From NCBI RefSeq assembly GCF_009363795.1, contig NZ_CP045420.1:2585001-2649000 (forward strand): a stretch of DNA of 64,000 nucleotides, read 5' to 3'. Positions within the stretch are counted from its first letter, which is position 1. Each line of letters opens with the position of its first letter. A program made the translations under genes and the position numbers. The notes below the pieces were generated by a model. It did no database searches and had not been told where the DNA came from. It saw only the letters and a list, made by a program, of their open reading frames with translations. Shown piece by piece: positions 34,299 to 42,862 of this stretch. The DNA is from Palleronia sp. THAF1 (lineage in GTDB: Bacteria > Pseudomonadota > Alphaproteobacteria > Rhodobacterales > Rhodobacteraceae).

Positions 34299-35644
34299 AC
34301 CGCAGCCTGTCCCTGCGCGCGCGTCTGACGGTCGTCATCCTGACCCCGCTTTTGCTGATCGCGCTGGCTGTCGGTGCTTGGGCCTACATTGATGCGCAGC
34401 GCGCCGCCGCCGCGCGGTTCGACCGTTCGCTTCTGTCTACCGCGCTCGCCATCTCGCGCGATACGGCCGTGACCGGGGGCGACGCGCTTAGCGAAGAGAC
34501 GCGCGATCTGCTGCGCGACACCTCTGGCGGGGCAGTGTTCTACCACGTCTATGCTCCCGACGGGGTCTTCGTGACCGGCTACGCCACCCCGCCGGTGCCG
34601 CCCGAACAGGTTCCGTCCGACGCCACTCAGGCGTATTATGACGCCGTCTACCGCGGTGCCCCGGTCCGGGCGCTGCGCTTTTCGCAAAGCACATCCATCG
34701 ACCAAGTGTCTGGCTTGTTCACTTTCACTGTGTGGCAACAAACGGCGCTGCGCGACGGCTTCGTCCAACGCCGCACCGAGCCCGTGTTCGTCATCATCGC
34801 GTCCATGATCGGCGCGTTGGCCTTGATCGTTTGGTTCGGGGTGCGTCTGGGCTTGACCCCGTTATTGGAACTGGAAGAGGCCATCGCGCGCCGGTCCGCA
34901 ACCGATCTGTCTCCGATCCGTCGCCAGGTCCCGGAAGAGGCTTACGGCATCGTCGCCCGTTTCAATACGCTCCTATCAGAGCTGTCGCGCACCATGGCCA
35001 ACAAGGACGCAATCATTTCGAACGCGGCGCATCAGCTTCGCAATCCCATCGCCGGCGTGCAGACACTGGCAGAGGCGGTTCATCATGCTCGAACCATGGA
35101 GACGGCGAAGGAACGCTCTGCCAACCTGCTGGTGGCTGTAAGAGAGGCGGGGCACCTGACGGACACGCTTCTGACGCTTGAAAAGGCACGTGCCCCTGCG
35201 ACGCCCGTATAGTTAGACCCTGTTCCGATGCTCGAACAGATCGCTAGAAAGACCGCCGCCCGGTGCGCAGAGCGCGGTATCGTCTTTGCGCACGATCTTC
35301 CTGCACAGCCGGTCCAGCTTGCGGGCGATCCGGTCATGTTCGAGCAGGCGATCCTGAACCTGCTGGACAACGCGCTGGTTCACGGGGGCCCGGATACGCG
35401 CAAGATCGACCTGACCGCGCGCACGGTGGACGGGGCGCTGCACATCATGGTGCGCGACGACGGGAAAGGCATACCGCCGGACGCCTTCGATCGCACGCTG
35501 GAGCGGTTCAGCCAGATCGGCGCCGGCACGGGATCAGGCCTTGGGCTTCCCATCGCCGCCGCAGTGGCCGAGTCCTTCGGCGGCCGGATCGCCTTGGCGA
35601 ACGAAGCGGGGCAGCTGTCGGTCACCTTGATCCTGCCGATGTAG
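34295..35644 (+). pseudogene. TctE-like sensor histidine kinase with a TAG nonsense codon
   Basis: The 450-codon frame starts at GTG, overlapping the regulator stop. An N-terminal membrane helix (VVILTPLLLIALAVGAWAY), a periplasmic sensor domain, a second helix (IIASMIGALALIVWFGV), HAMP-like linker and the phospho-accepting H246 in NAAHQLRNP come first. TAG at 35210-35212 (codon 306) follows, then, in the same frame, the ATPase domain with LLDNALVHGG, DDGKGIP and GTGSGLGLPIA. The kinase could be made only as two pieces; the ATG at 35228 might start the ATPase part. The sensor is of the TctE type for tricarboxylates. Confidence 0.87.
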
Positions 35645-35876
35645 GGGCGGAAAGGATCGTCGCCAATTTCCGAAGGTTCTGTGCGCTTGCGGAAAGGAGG
35701 AATTCGGCGTTTGCGCCGCAAGGCCCTTGCAATCGGAGCTCTCCGAGGCCGAGGATGCGCTTGAGGTGGGCGAATAGGGTTCTGAACTGCCGTTTGCTGC
35801 GCCGTGGGCGGCCGGTAATTCTTCGGTAGCGCGGCCGGGCATCGTCCTGCTTCGGCCGCCCCTGCCCGACTTTCAA
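35645..35876 (-). mobile_element. Transposase C-terminal fragment (DDE-type insertion sequence remnant)
   Basis: A minus-strand open frame encodes FAHLKRILGLGELRLQGP and then CGANAEFLLSASAQNLRKLA, the ending typical of DDE_Tnp_1-type transposases (IS1182/IS5-like, exact family not certain). Only about 75 residues are left; the catalytic core and the inverted repeats were not found. It fills the gap between the broken kinase and denD, so an insertion-sequence event probably marks this edge of the decayed locus. Confidence 0.7.
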
Positions 35877-35895
35877 CCGAAGAGCCTGTCAGCCA

Positions 35896-36861
35896 TTACG
35901 CCGCCGGTTTGTCGTCTTCAAGATAATAGCGGATGTTGTCCTCGAAGGTCTCATCCGCCTCCAGCCCCAGCGACAGCGCCTTGTCGGCGCGTAGATCGAA
36001 GCGCCATCCTTTGACAATGGCCTGAATGTCGGGCTGGGCGTCCCATGTGATGCGCTCCGCCGGTTCCGGACCTGCAACGGCGGTCATGGCGTCGATCAGC
36101 TGGCGGACGGACCACATCTTGCCGGGCATGATCATGCATCGGTTCTGGCCCAGATCTTCGGCCCTCAGCTCGGCCCCCTTGATCAGGTTCTCCACGCATT
36201 TGCGGGGGGACAGGTAGTAGTGCAGGAAGTCGTCCTCGACCGGGCAGTTTGCGGGCTGGCCGTTCAGAGGTTCTCGCAGGATGGATGACATGAAGCTGGA
36301 CGCCGCGCGGTTGGGCGCGCCCGGACGGACAGAGATCGTGGGCAGGCGGAAGCCGCGCCCGTCGATGTAGCCCTTGCGCGAATAGTCGTTGATCAGAAGT
36401 TCACCCACCGCCTTCTGCGCGCCGTAAGAGCCTTGGGGGTTCAGGAACGTGTGATCGGTGATCGGGTCCGGGACCTCTCCGCCGTAGACGGCCATCGACG
36501 ACGTGAAGACCAACACTGGTTTGCTGCCCAGCGTGCGCAGGCGTTCCAGAACGTGAAGCGTGCCGACCATGTTGATCTGCCAGCCCGCGTCGAAATCCTC
36601 TTCCGCGTGGGCCGAAACGATGGCGGCCAGCAGGTAGATCACGTCCGCCTCTGCGGTGACGGTCTGCTCGACCGATGCGGGGTCGGCGATGTTGCAGGTG
36701 GTGGTCTGCACCTCGAAAGAGGCATCGACCGGCGTGGGGTCATTGATGTCGGCCAGCGTCAGCTTGGTGATGGGCTGGCCGCGAAGGGTGCCGCGTTCGG
36801 CCAGCTTTGCGGCCAGCTTCTGACCGATGACGCCACCGCCGCCGATGATGAGGATGTTCAT
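35896..36861 (-). CDS. denD: D-erythronate dehydrogenase-like epimerase-family protein
   Basis: A 321-residue extended-SDR protein. NILIIGGGGVIGQKLAAKL forms the NAD site, TSSMAVYGG near residue 120 and the catalytic YGAQK (Tyr and Lys) near residue 146 follow, and PTISVRPGAPN lies near residue 175. The family member DenD oxidises D-erythronate to 2-oxo-tetronate, the substrate of the OtnI-OtnK-OtnC set encoded at 19-22 kb. It is last of a minus-strand group (lysE, oxidase, FAH protein, denD). Uronate dehydrogenase-type or other sugar-epimerase activity is the alternative. Confidence 0.8.
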   Translation of the reverse strand: MNILIIGGGGVIGQKLAAKLAERGTLRGQPITKLTLADINDPTPVDASFEVQTTTCNIADPASVEQTVTAEADVIYLLAAIVSAHAEEDFDAGWQINMVGTLHVLERLRTLGSKPVLVFTSSMAVYGGEVPDPITDHTFLNPQGSYGAQKAVGELLINDYSRKGYIDGRGFRLPTISVRPGAPNRAASSFMSSILREPLNGQPANCPVEDDFLHYYLSPRKCVENLIKGAELRAEDLGQNRCMIMPGKMWSVRQLIDAMTAVAGPEPAERITWDAQPDIQAIVKGWRFDLRADKALSLGLEADETFEDNIRYYLEDDKPAA

Positions 36862-36898
36862 ATGCGTTCTTCCTTATCGTTTGTGTCTCTGGCTTTCG

Positions 36899-38041
36899 TC
36901 ACAGCAGCCCCCGCCCCGCCAGATTGCGCATCAGGGCAGAGGTGCCGAAGGTCCACGGCGGGCAGTCGGGCGAGAGGCGGACGGTGTTGGTCAGCGTGCC
37001 GAGCGATGGCTCTGATATGCGCACAACGTCTCCAACATGGTGGGTAAAGCCCTGCCCTTGGCCGTCGCGGTCCTGCGTTGGGGCGAACATTGTGCCGCAG
37101 AACAGCATGACGCCGTCGGGGTATTGGTGGTGTGCGCCAAGGGTCTGGGCGACCAGATCGGCGGGATCGCGGCTGATCTGAGTCATCGACGACGCGCCGG
37201 TCATCTCGAACCCGTCGGTGCCGGTGACCGTCATCGTCAGTTCGGCGCGCCGCACATCGTCCAGCGAGAAGCCGTCGTCGAACAGGCGGATCGCGGGACC
37301 GATGGCGCCAGAGGCATTGTTGTCCTTGGCCTTGCCCAGCAGAAGGGCGGATCGCCCCTCCACGTCGCGCAGGTTCACGTCGTTACCCAATGTCGCGCCG
37401 ACGATGCGACCGGCGGGGCTGACGGCCAGCACGACCTCGGGCTCGGGGTTGTTCCAGGTGGACACCGGATGCAGCCCCACCGCCGCGCCCCAGCCCACGG
37501 CGGACATGGGCTGGCCCTTGGTGAAGACCTCTGCGTCCGGGCCGATTCCGACTTCCAGGTATTGCGACCATAGCCCTTCGGCCATCAGAACGCGCTTGAC
37601 CTCGTCGGCCTGCGCCGAGCCAGGGGTCAGGCCCGCAAGGCTGTCGCCGATGATGCGACCCACCTTGGCGCGGATGGCGGTGGCGCGGTCGGCGTCGCCC
37701 GCGGCCTGCTCTTCGATCACCCGTTCCACCATGGAGGCGGCGAATGTGACACCGCAGGCCTTGATCGCCTGCAGATCGTTGGGGGACAGCCAGCGCAGCG
37801 CGTCACCGGTGGCGTCGGGGGTGGATGCGTCGTGCAGGTCGGTGACGGCGCAGACGTCTTCGCCAGTTGCGGCGCGCGCGGCATTGGCCGGGTCGTCGGT
37901 GGCCAGCAGGTCAGCCATCGTCGGGTGCGCTTTACCGGTGATGTCGATCACGCGGTCGCCGTCGATCCGGACCAGCGCGGGGCCGATGCCGGGACGCCAG
38001 ATGCGACCGACGAGGGTGGCGTTCGTGGTTTCGGGCAGCAT
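36899..38041 (-). CDS. FAH-family 2-keto-3-deoxy sugar-acid dehydratase-like (XylX/KdaD type)
   Basis: A 380-residue fumarylacetoacetase-fold protein. QAIKACGVTFAASMVERVIEE (seen in parts as IKACGVTFA, SMVERVIEE) and the metal-site EPEVVLAVS near residue 215, NDVNLRDVEGRS and KAKDNNASGAIGPAI follow. The length and these blocks match the group containing Caulobacter XylX and KdaD, which dehydrate 2-keto-3-deoxy-pentonates to 2-oxoglutarate semialdehyde. The IlvD/XylD-like dehydratase at 44.1 kb would make its substrate. GGGGGAA precedes the start. Assignment to pentonates is inferred. Confidence 0.75.
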   Translation of the reverse strand: MLPETTNATLVGRIWRPGIGPALVRIDGDRVIDITGKAHPTMADLLATDDPANAARAATGEDVCAVTDLHDASTPDATGDALRWLSPNDLQAIKACGVTFAASMVERVIEEQAAGDADRATAIRAKVGRIIGDSLAGLTPGSAQADEVKRVLMAEGLWSQYLEVGIGPDAEVFTKGQPMSAVGWGAAVGLHPVSTWNNPEPEVVLAVSPAGRIVGATLGNDVNLRDVEGRSALLLGKAKDNNASGAIGPAIRLFDDGFSLDDVRRAELTMTVTGTDGFEMTGASSMTQISRDPADLVAQTLGAHHQYPDGVMLFCGTMFAPTQDRDGQGQGFTHHVGDVVRISEPSLGTLTNTVRLSPDCPPWTFGTSALMRNLAGRGLL

Positions 38042-38052
38042 GGGCGTTCCCC

Positions 38053-39429
38053 CTAGTTTGCGGCGGGCAGCATCTTGCCCGGATTAAGGATGTTATGCGG
38101 GTCGAAGCCCGCCTTGATCGCGCGCATGTACGCCAGCGCGGCGCCGTGTTCGGCGGCCATGAACTTCTGTTTGCCCAGCCCGATCCCGTGCTCTCCGCTG
38201 ACCGTGCCTCCAAGGCGCAGGGCGGTTTCGGCAAGAGCGGTCGTGAACTTCTCGGCGCGGGCCATCTCGTCCGCGTCCTGCGGATCGACGCTGAGGCCCG
38301 CGTGAAAGTTGCCGTCGCCGACGTGGCCGACGATGGTGCTTGTCAGCGCCAGCCGTACCGCGTCCCGTTGGGCCTGCAACACCGCTTCGGCAAGGCGAGA
38401 GATCGGGACACAGACATCCGTGGGCCAGATATGCCCGCCCTTGCCCAACGCGGCGCTGGCGTAATGCGAGTCGTGGCGCATGGCCCAGAGCGCGTTGCGC
38501 TCTTCGGTGGTCTGCGCCGTCGCCCAGCCTTTCGCGCCGAAGTCTGCCGCGATCTCTTCGAACGTCACCGCCTGCGCCGCGACGCCGTCGGGCGTGCCGT
38601 GAAATTCAAGGAACAGATGCGGTTCTTCCGGCAAGCTGACGCCGGAGTAGGCGTTGAAGCCGCGCACCATCATCTCGTCTACCAGCTCGATCCGCGCCAT
38701 GGGCAAGCCGGACTGGATCGTCAGGATCACGCAGTTCACCGCATCTTCCACTGAAGGAAAGCGGCAGGTGGCCGCGGTGATCACCTCTGGCGTGCCCTGC
38801 AGGCGCAGGGTCAGTTCGGTGATGATCCCCAGCGTCCCTTCGGAGCCGATCAGCAAGTGCGTCAGGTCATAGCCCGTGGATGATTTGCGCGCCCCGCTGC
38901 CGGTGCGAATGGTCGTGCCGTCGGCCATCACGGCTTCCAACGCCAAGACGTTCTCGCGCATCGTGCCATAGCGCACGGCGGTCGTGCCGCTGGCGCGGGT
39001 CGCCGCCATGCCACCGACGCTGGCATCCGCGCCGGGATCGACGGGGAAGAACAGGCCGGTGGCGCGCAGGTCTTCGTTCAGCCGCTTGCGGGTGATGCCC
39101 GGCTGGACGGTGGCGGTCAGGTCTTCGGGGTTCACGCGCAGAACAGAAGCCATCCGCGCCATATCAAGGCTGATGCCGCCTTTCGTGCAAAGGTGCTGCC
39201 CTTCCAGCGAAGACGCGGCGCCGTAGGGGACCACGGGGCAGCGTTCCTCATTACAGATCTTCAGGATGGCCGAGATTTCCTGTGTCGTTTGCGGGAAGGC
39301 CACGGCGTCGGGCGGGGTCGCGGGATAGTAGGTCTCGTTCTGGCCGTGCTGGTCGCACATAGCCTGACTGGTCGTCAGGCGCTCGCCCAGCAAATCGGCA
39401 ACGCGGATAATGGCATTCGCGATGGTCAT
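38053..39429 (-). CDS. FAD-binding oxidase, D-lactate / glycolate dehydrogenase (GlcD/Dld) type
   Basis: A 458-residue flavoprotein with the PCMH FAD domain: PVVPYGAASSLEGQ near residue 66, FFPVDPGADASVGGMAATRASG near residue 127 (in parts), KSSTGYDLTHLLIGSEGTLGI near residue 190, and a C-terminal HVGDGNFHAGL and SGEHGIGLGK metal/substrate site. It oxidises D-2-hydroxy acids such as D-lactate or glycolate, passing electrons to the respiratory chain. Glycolate from an OiaT-type RLP or lactate from 2,4-diketo-3-deoxy acid cleavage would be fitting substrates (inference). Its start overlaps the lysE stop (ATGA). Confidence 0.85.
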   Translation of the reverse strand: MTIANAIIRVADLLGERLTTSQAMCDQHGQNETYYPATPPDAVAFPQTTQEISAILKICNEERCPVVPYGAASSLEGQHLCTKGGISLDMARMASVLRVNPEDLTATVQPGITRKRLNEDLRATGLFFPVDPGADASVGGMAATRASGTTAVRYGTMRENVLALEAVMADGTTIRTGSGARKSSTGYDLTHLLIGSEGTLGIITELTLRLQGTPEVITAATCRFPSVEDAVNCVILTIQSGLPMARIELVDEMMVRGFNAYSGVSLPEEPHLFLEFHGTPDGVAAQAVTFEEIAADFGAKGWATAQTTEERNALWAMRHDSHYASAALGKGGHIWPTDVCVPISRLAEAVLQAQRDAVRLALTSTIVGHVGDGNFHAGLSVDPQDADEMARAEKFTTALAETALRLGGTVSGEHGIGLGKQKFMAAEHGAALAYMRAIKAGFDPHNILNPGKMLPAAN

Positions 39430-40028
39430 GCAGCGTTCCCGGATGCCGACCACAGCGCCAAAGCCACGACACCCAGCATCGACAGCGCCATCGCTATATT
39501 GATCGCCCGTTGCGTGCGCGGCGGCAGGTTCAGGCGGTGCAGCGACACGCCCGCCCAAAGCCACGCCAGATGCAAAGGTATCCAGATCGCGTTCAGGATC
39601 AGCGCCTTGGTGATCATTTCGAACAGAAAGCTGTCGGGCGCATAGTTGAACCCCAGGATCAGAGAACTGTTCACCGCGTAAGCCTTCGGGTTGATCGCCT
39701 GCAGCATCAGGCCGCCCAACACGCCGGGCGCTGTCTTTGCCTCCATGAACGAGATCTGCGCGCCTGCGAAGGCGATCCGCGCGGCCAGATACAGCAAGTA
39801 GCAAACCGATCCGATCAGCAACAACGTGCGCAGCCACGGCACCGACAGGATGATCGCGGCAAGGCCTGTCATCACCGACAGCATCACAAGGTTCGTGCCG
39901 ATGAACAGGCCCAGAACGTACCGCAGCGACGGGCGGAAGCCGTAGGCCGCGCCGAAGCCCGCGGTCGTCATCACGCCCGGTCCCGGCGTGATAATCAGGA
40001 AGAAAACGGCTGCGGCGAAGGTCAGCAT
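39426..40028 (-). CDS. LysE-family translocator
   Basis: A 200-residue membrane protein with about six helices, starting MLTFAAAVFFLIITPGPGVMTTAGFGAAYGF in outline (motif TPGPGVM near residue 15), the standard LysE/RhtB opening. It exports amino acids or small metabolites, and the substrate is unknown. It is the first gene of the minus-strand group that continues into the oxidase, FAH protein and denD. A TGGTATACCA operator lies 97 bases before its start. Confidence 0.85.
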   Translation of the reverse strand: MLTFAAAVFFLIITPGPGVMTTAGFGAAYGFRPSLRYVLGLFIGTNLVMLSVMTGLAAIILSVPWLRTLLLIGSVCYLLYLAARIAFAGAQISFMEAKTAPGVLGGLMLQAINPKAYAVNSSLILGFNYAPDSFLFEMITKALILNAIWIPLHLAWLWAGVSLHRLNLPPRTQRAINIAMALSMLGVVALALWSASGNAA

Positions 40029-40124
40029 GGGGCGAACGCGCCCCGCGCGGTGCTGGTGTCGAACGACGCTGTCACGGCAAGCCTCCCTCCCTTCCCCAGA
40101 GCGACGATTGCATTGCCCTCAGGA

Positions 40125-40134
40125 TGGTATACCA
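40125..40134. promoter_or_regulatory. TGGTATACCA operator between lysE and a 3-hydroxyacid dehydrogenase gene
   Basis: A perfect 10-base palindrome nearly midway in the 195-base divergent gap: 97 bases from the lysE start and 90 from the plus-strand dehydrogenase start. One copy could control both transcripts. Same core as at 18.2, 44.07, 57.53 and 57.59 kb. Confidence 0.8.
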
Positions 40135-40223
40135 TTTCGATCAAGCCGGGTTGACCGGGCAATGTCAATGGCCTGCGCCGGATCGGATGGCATCGCGGCA
40201 GGGCGACAAACGGGGGGACTACC

Positions 40224-41147
40224 ATGAGCGATAAACCAACAATCGGGTTCATCGGCGTCGGCTTGATGGGGCACGGGATGGCCAAGAACATCCTGCAGGG
40301 CGGCTATGCCCTTGTCATCAAGGGCAACCGCAATCGCGGCCCGGTGGACAGCCTGCTGGGCATGGGCGCGACAGAGGTGACGACCGCGCGCGAGATGGCC
40401 GAGCGGTGCGATATCATCCACCTGTGCCTGTCGAACTCGCCGCAAGTCGAGGCCATCATTCGCGGCCCGGACGGCATCCTTGCGGGCGCGCGCGAGGGGC
40501 TGATCGTGGTGGACACGACGACCGCCGATCCAACCTCGACCATGGCGCTGGCCAAAGAGATGGCCGCCAAGGGGGTTCACATGGTAGACGCACCGCTGGG
40601 CCGGACACCGAAAGAGGCAGAGGAAGGCAAGCTGGACGCCATGGTCGGCGCGTCGGACGAGGCCTTCGCCAAGGTGAAACCGGTGCTGGAATGCTGGACC
40701 GGATCGATCAACCACCTTGGGCCGGTAGGATCGGGCCACAAGATGAAGCTGATCATGAACTTCATGTCGATGTCCTATGCCGCGATCTACTCCGAGGCGC
40801 TGAGCATCGCGGTGAAGTCCGACCTGACGCCCCAATCGGTGCGCGACGTCATGGGCCCGTCCCGCATGGGTTGCGGTTTCTTCGACACGTTCTTTTCAGC
40901 AACCGTCGGCGGCGATCCGAACGCCCACAAGTTCGCCATCGCGAATGCCGCGAAGGACGTACGCTACGTGGCCAACATGGCGATGGCGGCGGGCGTGATG
41001 AACCCGATGGGCGCGGCGGTGCGCAACTACTTCGACCAAGCGGAAGCGGCGGGCAAGGGACAGGACTACGTGCCGACCATCGCCAACCACATCGCCGAGC
41101 TAAACGGCTGCGACCTGCCGAGGGCGGTGAAGAAGGGGGAGGAGTAG
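40224..41147 (+). CDS. NAD(P)-dependent 3-hydroxyacid dehydrogenase, 3-hydroxyisobutyrate dehydrogenase family
   Basis: A 307-residue protein with Rossmann motif GFIGVGLMGHGMAKN at residue 8, DTTTADPTSTM near residue 97, substrate loop DAPLGRTPKEAEEG near residue 119, and catalytic Lys in GSGHKMKLIMNF near residue 176. The family includes tartronate semialdehyde reductase, 3-hydroxyisobutyrate and L-threonate dehydrogenases; the PLGRTP loop is shared with the paralogue at 48290. The exact substrate is open. GGGGGG lies before the ATG and a TGGTATACCA site 90 bases upstream. Confidence 0.83.
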   Translation: MSDKPTIGFIGVGLMGHGMAKNILQGGYALVIKGNRNRGPVDSLLGMGATEVTTAREMAERCDIIHLCLSNSPQVEAIIRGPDGILAGAREGLIVVDTTTADPTSTMALAKEMAAKGVHMVDAPLGRTPKEAEEGKLDAMVGASDEAFAKVKPVLECWTGSINHLGPVGSGHKMKLIMNFMSMSYAAIYSEALSIAVKSDLTPQSVRDVMGPSRMGCGFFDTFFSATVGGDPNAHKFAIANAAKDVRYVANMAMAAGVMNPMGAAVRNYFDQAEAAGKGQDYVPTIANHIAELNGCDLPRAVKKGEE

Positions 41148-41292
41148 GGATTAGAGGGGTTGGTGGGGATGCGGCGTGATTGGGTCGCACCGTGTCGGGA
41201 ATGACGGCTTTGAGTTCTCTAGCAGAGCCAAGAAAGATAACGGTATTTGACACGAACTCTTATTTGCCCGAGCAACAGTTTAATAAAGGCAT

Positions 41293-41727
41293 GTGCGAGG
41301 CATTGAACGCTATATGGAACTATCAGAAAGTACAATCGCAACCTTTATGGAGTTCGGCGAGCGCTTCAATCTTCTTGCCCAACAAGAGATATATGAAGAC
41401 GGTGCAATTTGCGTCTTCTATGATCGGCAAGCTGGTTTAGACGAAGACATATGGATGTGCTTCAACAATATTGATGAAATCTCTTATAGCGCAGGCAAAT
41501 TTTTCGGTGGAAGCGCCTTTCCATGTCCGGACGCGCTAAATGATTTTACCGAGAGTATTAACGGTATCCTATCCGGCAGGCATCAAATCCGTTACGGCTG
41601 GTTTGGATCAGTTCTTGAAGAAAAAGTTGGTGAGACATGGAAGATCAGGGGAAGGTACTCAAGTCCACACTGGAACGGTTTTCGGTTCCGAACTTTCGCA
41701 AATAAACCGCTAGAAGGAAGCTATTGA
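41293..41727 (+). CDS. Orphan low-GC hypothetical protein
   Basis: A 144-codon frame (GTG at 41293 behind AAAGG; ATG at 41314 also possible) ending at 41727. The predicted product is acidic and rich in Phe, Tyr and Trp (EDGAICVFYDRQAGLDED, DEISYSAGKFFGGSAF, WKIRGRYSSPHWNGF), with no membrane segment. I do not recognise it. Base composition and codon use are plainly more AT-rich than all neighbours, so it is a candidate for recent transfer. Small acidic orphans of this kind can be immunity or antitoxin proteins, but no toxin gene is visible nearby. An overlapping frame at 41180-41440 is less protein-like. Confidence 0.5.
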   Translation: MRGIERYMELSESTIATFMEFGERFNLLAQQEIYEDGAICVFYDRQAGLDEDIWMCFNNIDEISYSAGKFFGGSAFPCPDALNDFTESINGILSGRHQIRYGWFGSVLEEKVGETWKIRGRYSSPHWNGFRFRTFANKPLEGSY

Positions 41728-41822
41728 CCGCAAGAAATTTTTGGCATTTCCGCGACATCAGGTTCCAGGATTTCGCCAGTATTGGTGCCATGCGCGTGCC
41801 ATGGCTTTTGTCGCTCCCCCCC

Positions 41823-42521
41823 CTACTCCACGATCTTCGCCGTTCCGTCGGCCAGCATCGCTTCCACCGCTGGCATCTCGCAGAAGCCGTCTTGGACCTT
41901 CGCGTCCAGCGTGTCTTCCAGTTCCTGAATGGCTGCCAGCTGCGCGATGACCGCGTCGATCTGGGCGTAGGGGACGACGACGACGCCGTCGCGGTCGGCG
42001 ACGATGATGTCTCCGGTCTCGACCTGCCGCCCGCCGACGACCGCGCCGAAGCCGACCTTGCCGGGGCCGTTGGAGTAGGGGGAATTGGGGCTAAGGCCTG
42101 CGCACCACGCGGGCAGACCGGCGGCGACGATGCCGGGGTAGTCGCGCATCTGGCCGTCGGTCACGAAGGCCGCGACGCCCTTGTTCTTCATCATCCCGCA
42201 GAAGCGGTCTCCGGCGGCCGAGCAGTTCTTGTGGCCGTGCACGGCAGAGACGATGATGTCGCCCGGCTCTGCGATATGCAGCGCGCCCATGGTGGCCAGG
42301 ATCTCTGCCGGCCCGTTGTCGGCCACCAGCGCGGGGCCGTGGGCGTGGGTGGGCAGGTCAAGGCCGCCGCCGATGGGCTGGATAGACGCGTCGAGCGCAC
42401 CTTGTCCGCCCATCGCGTCGCATAGGAAACCGGTGGGAATGTCCTTGAACGCGCCCACCTGTTCAGCACTGGGGCGGCGGATGGTGGCGCGGATTTGCAG
42501 CTTTGGCGGCTCTTTGATCAT
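41823..42521 (-). CDS. RraA-family protein (HMG/CHA aldolase-oxaloacetate decarboxylase type)
   Basis: A 232-residue protein of the RraA/DlpA fold. Visible are GFLCDAMGGQGALD near residue 30, the substrate-site GPALV, GDIIVSAVHGHKN, and the metal-site segment FVTDGQMRDYPGI near residue 122 with Asp-Arg-like DGQMRD in place of the common DGaVRD. The VGGRQVETGDIIVADRDGVVVVP block near residue 170 (in parts) is diagnostic. Relatives cleave 4-hydroxy-4-methyl-2-oxoglutarate or decarboxylate oxaloacetate; a 2-keto acid substrate fits the region. Start at 42521 with AAGGA. Confidence 0.82.
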   Translation of the reverse strand: MIKEPPKLQIRATIRRPSAEQVGAFKDIPTGFLCDAMGGQGALDASIQPIGGGLDLPTHAHGPALVADNGPAEILATMGALHIAEPGDIIVSAVHGHKNCSAAGDRFCGMMKNKGVAAFVTDGQMRDYPGIVAAGLPAWCAGLSPNSPYSNGPGKVGFGAVVGGRQVETGDIIVADRDGVVVVPYAQIDAVIAQLAAIQELEDTLDAKVQDGFCEMPAVEAMLADGTAKIVE

Positions 42522-42538
42522 GGGGTGTCCTTCGTGGT

Positions 42539-42862
42539 TCAGGTCAAGAGGAATTGCATCAGATACAACGCGCCCATCCCCGCCACGATGGCCCAGATCA
42601 CGCCGAAGCGCAGACCTGCCACGAAGGCCGCGACGGCGGCGATCATGCGGATGGGATCGGGGGTGCCGCCCGTCGCTTCTGGCCACACGACCAGCGGCAC
42701 GAAAAGCGCCGGGAAGACCGCGACACCGACATAGCGCAGGTAAAGCAGCGCCCAGTCGGGCAGCCTGCGTCCGCCCAGAAGGCCAAGGAACGAAAATCGG
42801 ATCAGGAAGGTGCCAAGGCCCAGCAGCAGGGTCAGCACCCAGAAAGAGGTCGTGTCGATCAT
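42539..42862 (-). CDS. azlD: AzlD-family branched-chain amino acid exporter subunit
   Basis: A 107-residue protein with three to four helices (FWVLTLLLGLGTFLIRFSF, LLYLRYVGVAVFPALFVPLVV), the usual size of AzlD. It pairs with AzlC to export branched-chain amino acids or analogues such as azaleucine. The ATG overlaps the azlC stop. Confidence 0.85.
   Translation of the reverse strand: MIDTTSFWVLTLLLGLGTFLIRFSFLGLLGGRRLPDWALLYLRYVGVAVFPALFVPLVVWPEATGGTPDPIRMIAAVAAFVAGLRFGVIWAIVAGMGALYLMQFLLT

Noticed and set aside
27405-35212. Programmed read-through, stop-codon reassignment or selenocysteine as explanation of the five internal stops
   Set aside because: All three stop codons are involved (TAG three times, TAA, TGA), the genes are unrelated, and intact neighbours use the same stops normally. 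No SECIS-like reason exists for a TGA in a TctC protein.
41180-41440. 86-codon plus-strand frame starting with TTG
   Set aside because: No ribosome site, poor amino-acid make-up, and most of it overlaps the better 144-codon frame in another phase.
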